Shown in pieces: positions 46,680-58,230 of a DNA stretch of 64,000 nt. Both the position numbers and the translations under genes were made by a program. The number at the start of each line of letters is the position of its first letter. The first letter of the stretch is position 1. The DNA comes from Morinoia aosen (Eukaryota > Arthropoda > Malacostraca > Amphipoda > Talitridae): NCBI GenBank assembly GCA_030386875.1, contig CM059571.1, positions 25,104,355 to 25,168,354 of the forward strand, read 5' to 3'. The notes beneath the pieces were generated by a model. It ran no database searches, was not told the DNA's origin, and saw only the letters and a list, made by a program, of their open reading frames with translations.

Positions 46680-48385
46680 TATCCTATCGTGCGAAAGCTT
46701 GATGAAACATAGAGGTCTCAGAAATTAGAGTGACAATAAATTTAGAAATTACATTTGATGCTTTTATTGTATTTATTTTGACGAAATTTATTCGTTGCTG
46801 CGTTAATATTTTAATAATTGTAAAAACTCTGCAAATTGGTGTATTGTTGACATGTGATGCTTTGGTTCGAAGAACGGTGGGTTTGAAATATGGATGACAT
46901 CGTAAATAGCCTGAGCATCGCATCAGGGTGCTTGAGAGAATTAAGAGTAAATTTCTGAGAAATAATGAGAAAACATAAACTTTAAGGTAAATCAACGAAG
47001 AGTAATTTAATTATTTTATTCTACAGTCGCATTTGGAGCCTCAGATGGTAATAAAGGCTACCGTTCTTAGTTAAAATATCGAAAATCATAATCGAATTTT
47101 TGATAATGTAATAAATGGTTGAAATAATTCTTAACCCCGTGCAAACGTATAGCGTCACACCTGATGACATCATCCGTGATTTATGCCCATTTCCCATTGT
47201 TAGACAGTTAATTTTACTCTTCTAAAGAGGCATTTAGTTCTCTTTTTCAGAAGTTATTGCTTGAGAAACGACATAGAGATAAATTTGTTTTGAATTAGAT
47301 CTCGTACTGCATCAATCGAGTGTGCTGCATGAGTTACCTTTTCTAAAATACCTAAATATATAATATCCTTTGTAAAGATTTCACATATTTACTTTCTTTA
47401 CTCATTTTCACTCTTCCTGAATCTTTTCGCGGATTTGATTATGAAAAAATTATATGCGTATTCTATGGACATAATTTTAAGCTAGAATATCATTTATTTC
47501 ATCATTCTGATGATCATTAACATATTGGTCTACCCAAAATTTGAAACATAAAATCATTCGTAAATTAGCATAACAAGTTATATACGAATATTTAAACTTC
47601 AACGATCTTCCATGCAAGGGAATACTCAATGTTGGTTTGCCAATATAGGTTTAAAGCATTCGCACGAACATTATGCTGAGCGCAGTTTTTCATTCCAAAG
47701 TGTTACCTTGCAAAAATGTTTCATTGGATAGAAAATTTTTGTGCGTATGAGTGGTTTAGAATAATTTTGCATACCCAAGCCTCCACTCATGGCTCTGAAG
47801 ATAAATCTTCGCTTATGGAGCTCTAATGTATTTTATTTACTTAATTCTTCGAACTAAATGATTTTTAAGCATGATTTATATTCAACTTATTGTTTACGGC
47901 TGACTCTAACTCCAGATCAATGCTCGCACGAACAATTTTTCACGGACATCAAATTCACAGATGTAAATATTTCATACGGTTTGTGACTTGATTTTACATT
48001 TTGCTCACGGTATTTTGTTTCTCATTACAAGGAGTTCATCACCGTGGCTTTGGTATATTTCCTCAGAACTTTTATATTCTGTTAAGAGCGAATAAAACCG
48101 GAAAGTAGGCATCTTTGCAGCGAACTTTTGTCTTGCTCAAATTTATCTGCTGGGTAGCCCCATCGACGAGGCTCCGATAAACTCGGCAGCTCTGAGGCTA
48201 ACAAAAGAGACTGCATGGTAGTGAGGCCGCTTCGTTCCGGTCTCTACAATGAAAATTATAATTGTTGTCTGAAGCAAAGGCGCTCATGTAGTGCAGTAGG
48301 TTGTTAAAAATTGTTTTCAACAAACACGATTACATAAATACCTCTGGGGAATACTACTTTTTCATCGATAGAGATTAGAGCTCCT
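46680..48385. other. Unique-looking AT-rich sequence
   Basis: No gene or repeat recognised. Confidence 0.5.
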
Positions 48386-48425
48386 GAGGGAAGATGTGAG
48401 GTTCCGAGCGGGTGGTTTGGTAGGG
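48386..48425 (+). repeat. Short dispersed repeat, copy 2
   Basis: CTCCTGAGGGAAGATGTGAG followed by GTTCCGAGC; matches the order of words at 5262-5312 and 63945-64000. Confidence 0.45.
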
Positions 48426-50517
48426 CTCACTTGTATCGAAATAAAACTTATTTTTGTTTTAACACAGACTGTCTTTCTCGTTTCTCTGTTGACCTCTTAT
48501 TCACTACCTATCAATTTATTCTGCAGCTTTTACCGTATTTCGTAAACTACTTCCAATTTTGTTTGAATAGCACATTTGTCGATGGTGGACATTAACATTA
48601 TCTTGGTTGCGTCCCATTGAACTCCACAATAGTGATTAGCAAATCAAAGCCATTAATAGTCAATATCATAACTAACTTGATAAATATTTCTTCGCTCACT
48701 GAATAAATGACATCGTGTCCAAATGGTCACTTTCAATCCAACAGTGTTTCTAGTGAGATCTTCCTTGAAACCAATTTCTGAATTCAATTTCTCATCAATT
48801 TCTCGTTATTTTACCCTCTACATAATTGCCTGATCAGTTTTCAAGGTTCTTCATGACGGTGCAAGACCTCACATGCGTTTCCGTGCAAAAATGTCAGGCT
48901 GTGACTTAGCGCGAATATCAGCTCCTTTTAGCTCAGAGAGACCGGTGTTGCTACGCGGGAACAGGGTCCACTTATCACGTGCTATTGTCGCTCGTTGCTT
49001 GTCCTCTGAAAACTCACAATTTCTTCGAGGAGCCACAAAAGTTGCTTAGATGTTTTGTGGAATTTTTACGAGAAAGATTTGATTCGTTGTTGCTATCGAC
49101 GTTTCCAATATTAGCTCAGTGTAATGGTTATAGCATTATTTTTCTGCTTTCATCTCTGATGATAATGTTTGTGTGAATTTTTTTTGAATGAATATTTTAT
49201 TTTTGTGTTTCATCGTGCACCAGTGTACTCACGGTGTAATAAATGACGGCGTTATTTTGGAATTGGAATGGTTTATTCATTGGAAGTTGTAAACTTTCAA
49301 ATACATGTTATTTTTTCTTTCTATTCTTTATTTATTTGTTGAGGAACATTCCATGAGTTTAAATATGTTTTAATTAATCACAAATCAGAAACAAAAATCC
49401 AATCATTATCTGGAGTTGACTCGTTCAGTTTCCTGCAGGAGCGACCGATGACTAAGAGACTGACCAAGCAAGCGAGCTACCGACCCACCAACCTAGAAAT
49501 TTTGTATTATTTAATAATACAATTAAACAAAGTGTACAGGCAATGCATTCAACTTTCACAAAAAAGGGTGCGAATATTCATGTTTGATCACTGGCCTGAA
49601 TTCTAAGGAGGCAAGGAGTTATTTAACAATAAAATTACTTGAAAATGATAATTCGTTTATCGAAGTCATTGATGCTAAGTCATCGCTCAAAAATTTAATG
49701 CTGAAATGTTCATCACTGAACGGTGCCTACTTCATCTGCCTCATTAAAAATGATGGAAGTTTGAAGTTTTATGCTAAAATCTCAAAGAAATGTTATTAAG
49801 AAGCGTGAAATCACGACAAGTTTCATGCATGTCACCCCATGGTGAAAAAACAATAAAACTTCAAATGTCTTTTTGTGGAGTCATCTTTCAATTCTGAGAA
49901 GTGTCCCTCATCGATGACTAACGATGTTTGGAAGGGACTGACTGCGGTCACTTCTTTCTTCTCCCTCACCATGACCAACAGGACCGGACGACTGCTCCGG
50001 GTGCTGCTCGGCCTGCTCCCGTCTTCTGCAAGCTGTCAGTAGTCGGGCGTCTGTTGACGAGTGAGGTATAGTGTCGCTGCTCGCTTCCCCTGACTTCAGA
50101 TCGCGTTCTTCGGTAGCGTGGCTTCTGTTGCAGATATAGTGACATAGCTGAGACGAATAAACGGATACTTCCAATGATAATACACTACGAAGACAAAATG
50201 GTTTAAGCTAACCTATTCGAAACGTACTTTGTGACATAGTATGGTAAATTTTTGAAAACTTTTTGAATTTTATGAATGGACGTTTCCCTCAACACGAGAT
50301 CGTATTTATGGTTTTACAAAATGCAAGCATTTCGATTATGTTGAGATGAGTAACTGCTTCATTTTATGAGTTGAATTCAAGTTACGAACTGTTATTCTAG
50401 GTATCGCTTCAAGAGGCGCGTCTCGGAGCGCTAGGATTTTGGTGCAGGTGAGTTTTTGAAAAAAATTTGTGTGCGAAATTGTCCTCATTGCACTGCAGTG
50501 AGAGGATTGTTGGGCAG
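48426..50517. other. Unassigned sequence
   Basis: No gene recognised. A 71-codon frame at 49584-49799 (starting at TTG) gives a protein-like product ending SLKFYAKISKKCY, with AATAAA about 50 bp beyond its stop. It has no ATG start and no motif I know, so I do not call it a gene. A GC-richer patch lies at 49940-50120. Confidence 0.4.
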
Positions 50518-50602
50518 TGAGGGGCAACGATTTGATTGATGTCAACAGAAGTTGAGGGGCAACGATTTGATATCAACAGAAGGTGAGGGGCAAAGATTTG
50601 TC
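50518..50602 (+). repeat. Three-copy direct repeat, ~31-34-bp unit
   Basis: GAGGGGCAACGATTTGAT plus CAACAGAAG recurs at 50519, 50554 and 50584; the third unit has CAAAG for CAACG and ends early. Confidence 0.85.
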
Positions 50603-51990
50603 CGAGGCAACAACCATCGCTGGGGAAAAAATCAGTACGCAGTTCTCAAACGAATGAAGCTGAGTAGTCCTCAATGGTTTGTTTTCATTTTCGGATTGCA
50701 ATGCGCAGGCTGTTGCTGTATTGTATATCCTTCAATAAGGTCAACAGGATATTTTTAGACGATGTATTTACAACTATTTTGTTATGGAGTTGCTTGAACA
50801 ATTAGGGATTGCTCTCCTTATTTTAGAAAATATGACTTATTTAACGTAATGTTGAGTGAAAGTTTTTTTTAGCACCTCGACGTCATGAAAAAATAAAGGC
50901 GGAGACAAAATCGTAAGCTTTAGGCTCGGTATATGTTAGATTGCCTAAATCGAAACGGTTGTGCAGCGTGATGTGCTCCAGGTTGTTTTGGCGTGACCGT
51001 GCGACGTTTATTTCACCGAGTCAGGAAATTTTCACGCCGATTATATTTAAATGAATTTTTACCTTCGTCGCGCTATCCACTGAAATATGTTGAGGTTTAG
51101 CGTGATGTATTCTAGAACTTATTTTTTTAGTTCGAAGTTATTCAAGAAACGATTCTTTAGCAAGAAGATTTAATAATTATTCGGTAGCTTGTAGATGATC
51201 TCGTAATTATTTATTAGCATGACGATGTAGAGATAATTATAGTCTCAAGTGCTCAAGTTCTTCATTCACTCGTTCCAGCAATTGCCGATAGGCGAATATG
51301 GTGCCGTTATACGCACGTTTTGTGGAATTTTTTCCTGTAAACTTATCCTTGTAAGCCAATGGTGGTTACTACGAAGAGAAACGTACGAACTGAAGGGAAA
51401 ATGAATTTTACCTCCCCTTTCCTCTTTCGCTCCACTAAGTGAACAAGAAATAATTGTAGTAGATTACTGGCCCCCATTCCATACTTCAACTTTGTTTCCT
51501 GCTAAGACATTCGAGCTCTGTGTTATTCTTTAGATCCTAATTTAACCAAAATTGAACAACATTTAACTCACTACGCTATTCGGTAACTCTTTCCATTCAA
51601 GAGTCATTGAATTTCTTCAAAACTGAAAAGTATTATGAATATTTTTTAATTCTTGAAGCGTTCGGGCTGAGAACGAACTATCTATTGAGTTCTGAATTCG
51701 GTGGAACTCGTGTGTCGAAGAATTGCGAACTCGGTGCGCTGGTTGAGGACAGGCTTTCTGAACTACGCGCTGGGTGCCCCACGAACGTTATCGTTCTTTA
51801 AAACGGCGTTGTTCTTGTATTCTCTCCTGATCCAAACATTTTTCACGTCAAAATAAAATTATGAAGTGGACTTCACAAAATATTCATTGCAGTATAACTC
51901 TTTGATAGGGAAGAAAACACTGGTTTTAGCCAACCCATCGAGTGTTGTCTAGTAATTTCTGCGTATTATTTCTCATTTCTGTCTCTTCAT
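50603..51990. other. No recognisable feature
   Basis: AT-rich, no gene or clear repeat. Confidence 0.5.
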
Positions 51991-52620
51991 ATTTGTCCTC
52001 ACTTATGTCCCCTCAAACATGCCCTCACTTTAGTTCCTTCACACGTGCCCTCACTTTTGTTCCCTCACACATGTCCTCACTTTTGTTCCCTCGCACGTGC
52101 CCTCACTTTTGTTCCCTCACACATGTCCTCACTTTTGTTCCCTCGCACGTGCCCTCACTTTTGTTCCCTCGCACATGCGCTCACTTTTGTTCCCTCGCGC
52201 GTGCTCTCACTTTTGTTCCCTCACAAGTGCCCTCACTTTTGTTTCCTCACACATGACCTCACTTTTGTTCCCACGCACGTTTCCTCACTTTTGTTCCCTC
52301 GCACGTGCCCTCACTTTTGTTCCCTCACGCGTGCCCTCATTTTTGTTACCTCACACATGCCCTTACACTTGTTCCCTGACATGTGCCCTCACTTTTGTTC
52401 AATCACACGTGCCCTCAATTTTGTTCCCTGACACGTGCCCTCACTTTTGTTCCCTCACACGTGCCTTCATTTTTGTTCCCTCACACGTGCCCTCAATTTT
52501 GTTCCCTGACACGCGCCCTCACTTTTGTTCCCTGACACGTGCCCTCACTTTTGTTCCCTCACACGTGCCTTCATTTTTGTTCCCTCACACGTGCCCTCAC
52601 TTTTGTTCCCTCACACGTGC
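51991..52620 (+). repeat. Minisatellite part A, 26-bp unit
   Basis: About 24 units of TTTTGTTCCCTCACACGTGC followed by CCTCAC. Common variants are ACATG for ACGTG, CTCG for CTCA and CTGA for CTCA. Frames of up to 246 codons run through it because pyrimidine-rich DNA has few stops on this strand. Confidence 0.95.
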
Positions 52621-52828
52621 TCTCACTTCTGTCTCCTCCACACATATGCCCTCACTTCTGTCTCCTCCACACACATGCCCTCACTTCTGTCTCCTCCACA
52701 CACATGCCCTCACTTCTGTCTCCTTCACACACATGCCTTCACTTCTGTCTCCTCCACACACATGCCCTCACTTCTGTCTCCTCCACACACATGCCCTCAC
52801 TTCTGTCTCCTCGACACACATGCCCTCA
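52621..52828 (+). repeat. Minisatellite part B, 29-bp unit
   Basis: About seven units of TTCTGTCTCCTCCACACACA followed by TGCCCTCAC. They follow part A without a gap. The unit shares ATGCCCTCACTT with part A but has three more bases and different middle letters. The units are more alike than those of part A, suggesting a younger expansion. Confidence 0.95.
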
Positions 52829-54811
52829 TTTTACTGATATGCAATTTGCAAAATATATCGTTGCTATGCAACGTTTGAACTCCATCGTATCCCACTCTTT
52901 TAGGTATCCGATTTATTTGCATAGCAAACAACATTATATGATGTTGATAGTGATAACTAATACCAAATGCCCTGAATGCAGTATTTTATGCTGGATTAGG
53001 GTACTCGTAATTGAAAAAATATTGTGAATGAAAGCAGTGCTTGGAATTCATTAACTGAAAAAAACATGATGTGCTGGAATACAGAAAGCGTCCATTTTTA
53101 CATTATACGTAGGCCTCGTGTCGAAAGTATTCGTATATTGTCCTGCCGAAACACCGATTATGTCAGTGTTGGCCTGACGAGCGTCAGGCGTTAATTAGAG
53201 ACAAGTGAAATGATAGCCTGCGGTACCTGAATGTGACTTTTCACTGCGTAGTCGGGGATAAATTAAATGATTGTCATGTTTTCTAAACCAATGATATTCT
53301 TCAATGGTTTGCAAGGCTAAAAATTAGGGAGATTTATTCGTGTCAAAATTTGTTTTAATTTTATTTTGCCCTTAAACTAGAATTGAATAATTGTAAACGT
53401 TCAAGTTAATTGAAGTTAAGTGAACTCTGTTACACACGTCTATAATTTCAGTTTTCACGCTTGACTTGGTTTATGCTGCACGAACAGAGACCGCATCTGT
53501 CTTTTTGTTGTTCTTAAAAATTTATAACTTATCCGCTGAATTTGCTGTTAGTACTGTTCGTCATGCCGTTTGTTTTTCCTCAGGAGCAGGAAAGCTATCA
53601 CAGAACTTAACCTATTGGTCTGATATATAATAAAGTGCGTCAAGGTATTCGCTTCTCACACCGGTAATTAGTGTTCCAAACTCTCCGTAACTTCCAGAGA
53701 ACAACTGCGCTGCGTTGGAAAACAAGTCAACTCCATGGGTTCCGGGCCGCTACCCGGCATCTCTGGATCCGTTCTTACGCGCTGATGTGGCCAGTCTACA
53801 GTAGAGCTTGAATATGTATGGGGCATTTGAATGATCCATATCAGATCGCTCCTGTGGTGAAATCTTGCAAGTGTTTTAAAACTGAACGTAGATCTCTCAG
53901 ATTCGCTGCTGTCGATAGCGGTGAACAAAGAGCTGCCTGTTATTCAGTGGCTCGGAGGAGTCCTCGTCGACCAAAAAATTAGCGATGCGAGTTTCGCATT
54001 TGAATAAATTAAATGGCTTGAAATGTGTTTGGAAATTCTGGAGCACTAGCTCTACCATTGAATGGCTTTTGAAAGCAGCTTTGAATAACATTTGGAAAAG
54101 CAAGGACTTAATGTTGCAATTAGTTAGTACATGTTGGTCATCTAAAGCCCTCTTTCAGGAACACATACTCTTCTTGCCGAGCCGCTTCCTCTGAATTTCT
54201 GACGAGTGGAAAAAATCAAATGAGCCTGTCCGCGACGTAGCGTGTTTTTTATTCCAACGTGTGCTTTGTCAGCAAGCTTGCGCAATGTTAGCGTCACATT
54301 CGGCGGCGTGTTGTTTGATCTTTCAATGTTACGGCAGTTTCTCGTAGCGTCGGAGTTTCTGGTCTTCTTTTGAAGCGCGACCGGAATGTCCTACTTTGTT
54401 GTCCTTAATTAACACTGCAGCATTATTGCTCATGTTCCTCATTACGAACCGCATCCACAGGAGGCAAAATTATTTAGAATATTATTTCGACGGGCAGTGG
54501 AGGGCTTCTTGTATATGATTTAAGGATAGTTATATGAGAACTGGAATTCTACAGTAGAACTTAGGCCTCTCAGAGGTGGATGTTGGTTGAGTCTGCTGTC
54601 TTGAGCTGCCTCCGAGGCATACTCCAGGGAACGCATTTGGACTTTCCACTTTCGCCCATTTATTGGAGGTAACCGTGGGGGTCAGTGAGTGGGTGATTGT
54701 GGTCGGTGATCCCCTTAGGTGGCATTGGATAGGTAATAGGTTGAGCTTAGTTGGGTTTGTCTATCCTATGCCATGCCATGGGGATTGACGCTCCCCTGAG
54801 TGAATATCGTT
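52829..54811. other. Unassigned sequence
   Basis: No gene recognised. The stretch 54590-54811 ends in a GAAA run and contains GGGGATTGACGCTCCCC, a possible small hairpin. It could be the tail of a LINE or SINE, but I found no second copy in the window. Confidence 0.4.
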
Positions 54812-54840
54812 GAAAAGAAAGAAAGAAAGAAAAAGAAAAA
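54812..54840 (+). repeat. (GAAA)n microsatellite
   Basis: Five or so GAAA units with one longer A run. Confidence 0.95.
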
Positions 54841-54930
54841 CATTTTATTTCCAATAAAGTACAAACATGAAATGCCGATACATTGGTTTTTAAAACACTT
54901 TAACATTAACATCCTTAAATGATTATAACA

Positions 54931-55275
54931 CATTGGTATCGTAATACCCGTGTAAAATGTTGAAACGAAATGATTGATAGAAAAGTACGACAAAATTGAG
55001 TTCCTTTCCTTGCCTAATCTGATTTTGAAACTAGGAGAGCACAATCCTCGCGACGTTCATTTGAAAAACACTCTCATTAGTACGCATAAGTATTGAAAAA
55101 TGAAAGCGAAAAATGCATTCAAATACCTTAGCATAGAAACCCTTAATTGCTATTTATACATGGTTATCGTAATATCCATGTTAAGTGTTGGAACATATGA
55201 TTTAGATCCTTAATTGCTATTCATACATGGTTAGCGTAATACACATGATGGTTGTCGACACAGGATTTAGGGAGA
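54931..55275 (+). repeat. Scattered ~100-bp repeat family, units 1-3
   Basis: Unit 1 (54931-55040) reads ATCGTAATA, then TTG.AAC, AGAAAAGTACG, TTCC.TTCC and TCTGATTTT. Shorter units at 55155-55205 and 55222-55275 keep TACATGGTTA(T/G)CGTAATA and TTGGAAC. The same words in the same order occur at 56422-56632. Confidence 0.7.
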
Positions 55276-56421
55276 AGCACAAGTTAATAAAAAATAAACA
55301 ATAATATGTATAAGAGGATCGTTTGCATTTGGAGGGCGGCACTAAGTTTCAGTTTCTGTGTTTCAATTTCTAAGTTTCAATTTCTGAAATTTTTGCTAGG
55401 GATTGAAAATTTATCTTATTTTACGTTCGTTAAGTCATTTTAATATTGATCTTGCTTACTCCGGTCGAACAAAAAGAGCATCACAACTGTTGGTTCCACG
55501 CAGCGGAATGAGGTTGCTTTCCACAATTACTAGTACTTCATCTGTGGTGCCCGGAAATGGACATGGAGCGTATTATTTTTCTAATAAATTATCAACTCCA
55601 AAATCCAGGAATTCCTTTCGCCCATCCGACAACACTTCACTCCCTCTTCCGGTGATGCCCCGCATCCGGTCATGCCTCTACATTTGGCTACGCTTACATT
55701 TGTTTATATCTTACATCCGGTGAAAGCCCACATCAGATCTTTCATCCCTATGCAAGGTGTCCCAACGATTATATTTGCTATAACAGAACACAAAATGGTT
55801 ATGATATTTCTTACTTGCGCAAATAGTACTTTCGCAAAGAGTACATCGGGGTTAAAGACATGAAAAGTATTGTTTTACATCGCTAGATGTAATATTTTCA
55901 ACATAGGTGGAACCGTGCAAAAGTTAACTATTTAAAATTAGTGTTGTCGTAGTGTATTCACGAGAATAAAAAGGTAAGAAGAGTTTACCACACAAAGCTT
56001 ACAACAGCAACTCGAGACCAGAATAAGAAGATTAAAATGATGATTTTCAAAGTTATGACATTCGTCAGATCCGAGGCCTTTTTAAATGTTTCAACGAGAT
56101 CGAATTAGAGAAAGTATGTACTAAGATACCCTCACATTTGACATCCGCTCTCTCTCTTTGCGGTAATTAATTTGGGTTTGGAAATGCAAGATGAAAGTGA
56201 GTCACTAAGAACACAAAATCCCTGTGACACATAGCTGAAAATACTCTTGTTAGGGCGCGTGTTATTGGATCACGAGCCCGTAATATTTGCTACACAGCTG
56301 GAACACCAATATACAAAAAAAAAAAAAAATTGCTAATGAATTCCGTCGCATGTTCAAAAAGCTTCAATATGAGCGAAAAGTACTTACGAGTATCTTAAAG
56401 TTAAGACCATGACTTGAGATC
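55276..56421. other. No recognisable feature
   Basis: Unassigned; includes an A run at 56317-56330 and a 106-codon frame (55403-55723) of unknown meaning, probably chance. Confidence 0.45.
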
Positions 56422-56632
56422 GAATACATGAGGATCGTAATATTTATATTGATTGATTTTGAAACAAATGGTTGGGAGAAAAGTACAAAGAAAATGCATT
56501 CCTTCCATTGTGTTGATATCAAATACATGAGGATCGTAATATTTCTATCGGTTAAGTTTTGGAACAAATAATTAGGAGAAAAGTACGTAGAGAAATGCGT
56601 TCTCTCCGTTGTGTTGGTCTGATTTTAACACT
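56422..56632 (+). repeat. Scattered ~100-bp repeat family, units 4-5 in tandem
   Basis: Two adjacent units with 99-bp spacing (AATACATGAGGATCGTAATA at 56423 and 56522). Both contain GGAGAAAAGTAC and end in a GTGTTG word. Unit 5 lines up with unit 1 at 54931 to its last bases (TCTGATTTT). Confidence 0.8.
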
Positions 56633-57245
56633 GGATTTTATTTCAAGGGGTCAGGAAAACATTGCACATGTGATGCGTTGTTAAGAGCACTCCAGTTGGT
56701 GCATTTCCATATTGAAATTTGAGCTTGCGAACGTTGGAACTAGTGAAATGAGCGATTAAAGGTTGAAGGTACAACGGGTAGATCCAGAATTAATTTGCAT
56801 CTTTGACTGCTAGGTTGATGTTATAGGCAGTTTTACATTTTTTTGTATCAACTGGTAAGCTAAAATACCTGGTATGGATGAAATGAACGATTTTACAATA
56901 ACGGAAAAATTTAAATTTAAATTTCGTATACTACAAGCTTTGGCACAGAAAAACTTACCGGATTCAAAATAGACGAGAGGGACCGATGTACAATGCCAAC
57001 CGTAACATTATCAAGATTGCTGGGGCAAAACGAGAAAGTCAAAACAACTTCAAATGGTGTGGCCGAAAGCACACTGGAAGAGTGTAAAGGACGACACTGC
57101 GTCACAACAGGATCAACATGAGCATTTTAAAAGGGAATACGTTCTAAACATACAGACACGCGCATACGTACACCGATATCCATACGCATATACGCACACA
57201 CGTACTGCATGTACGCACTCCTCCAGCACGTGCTGCAGTACACAC
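56633..57245. other. Probable LINE 3' untranslated DNA and unassigned sequence
   Basis: The part next to 57246 lies downstream of the LINE stop codon on the minus strand and probably belongs to its 3' region; it contains a run rich in ACGCATA/TACGCAC words (57150-57215). The left part is unassigned. Confidence 0.4.
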
Positions 57246-57960
57246 TTATTGTGTTGACGCAAGATAGAGAGCCATTTTAGTTTTGAATTCTCTCAGTGTT
57301 TGAGGGGTTTTGAAGCTCTGGGGGAGTCTGTTCCATAGTAAGGCGCCTGATACTGACAGAGCCTTCTGCCCGATGTTAGATGAACGGTATTTGATTGAGA
57401 CATCGCGTCTCCTGTTCGGCCTTTGGTTCGTGACGGTAGGGGAGTGGAATTCCACTATTTCAGCACTGCTATGAGGGAGATATAAAGAGGAGAAAACGTA
57501 TTGGGCTTTGTGCGCCTGGAACCTTTCCCGAATCGGAGCCCAGCCAAGTTTATGCAGGAGAGGTGTTACGTGGTCATGCTTTTTGAATTTACCGTTGCAT
57601 ACAACCTTTGCTGCAAAATTCATGCATTTTTGTAGGTCTTTCTGAAGATCTTTCGATATACCTCCCCAGACCAGGCTACAGTAGTCAATACGTGATAAGA
57701 CCAAAGAATGAACGGCCAACAATCTAGATTCTTCGTCAAGCATATTTTTTATACGATTGAAAAACAGTAAGGTCCCGTGAATTGCGTTGCAGGTTTTATC
57801 AACGTGAGATTTGAAGGACATGTTCCTATCGAACCAAATACCTAAATTTTTTACTTTTTCTTGATAGACCTCAGCTATAGATAGGCATTTGGGACTTCTG
57901 TCTTTCGTGCTCACTTTAATTCTTTTAGTTTTCCTGCCTTCGTCGCTATCTTTCCTCGAT
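57246..57960 (-). pseudogene. LINE reverse transcriptase, C-terminal fragment of a second family
   Basis: A minus-strand frame open from about 57960 to the stop at 57246. The product holds only the end of a LINE ORF2: VKNLGIWFDRNMSFKSHVDK, the region just after the polymerase core, then LVLSRIDYCSLVWGG and ALLWNRLPQSFKTPQTLREF near the end. These words are shared by CR1/L2/Jockey-type elements. It differs clearly from the LINE at 35-38 kb, so it is a separate family. The catalytic YRP, A and FADD blocks are absent because of 5' truncation. No stop interrupts the remaining ~235 codons, so the insertion may be fairly recent. It has no promoter or start and is not expected to make an active enzyme. 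Confidence 0.85.
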
Positions 57961-58230
57961 CATTTCTTCCTCTTCCTTCCTATCTTGTTATTTATATGCG
58001 TAGAGTATCCTGAGTTGAGTGGGAACTCACCTTTTGCATAAATTCCCCTTTTCCTCAATTCCGCTCTAAATGATGCGTTTATCCTACCTCTCTTTAGAAC
58101 ACCTTTGTTGTGGTTAAGAAGGCCTGAACTAACTTCTTATAATCTTTAATATAATCTGCGCTTTATATCCTATGTGAGAATACACTTGTACATAGATTCC
58201 CAGATATTTACCGTCTACAACAAACGATGC
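57925..58230 (+). mobile_element. Probable LINE 3' end, copies 3 and 4
   Basis: 57925-58160 lines up with 5400-5605: GCATAAATTCC, CTCTAAATGATGC, ACCTCTCTTTAGA and AGGCCTGAACTAAC, then an AATCTTTAAT-type tail. 58161-58230 repeats CTATGTGAGAATACACTT and GTACATAGATTCCC, similar to 21930-21965. Two truncated copies thus sit next to each other, beside the 5' end of the opposite-strand LINE fragment. Confidence 0.5.

Noticed and set aside
49584-49799. Protein-like 71-codon frame followed by AATAAA
   Set aside because: No ATG start and no motif recognised; AATAAA is common in AT-rich DNA. Mentioned in the region entry only.
51942-53027. Overlapping plus-strand frames up to 246 codons rich in Cys, His, Pro and Ser
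   Set aside because: Pyrimidine-rich tandem repeat; all three plus frames are open and none shows non-repeat protein character.
54590-54840. Possible SINE with a GAAA tail
   Set aside because: No A/B box promoter words recognised and no second copy in the window.
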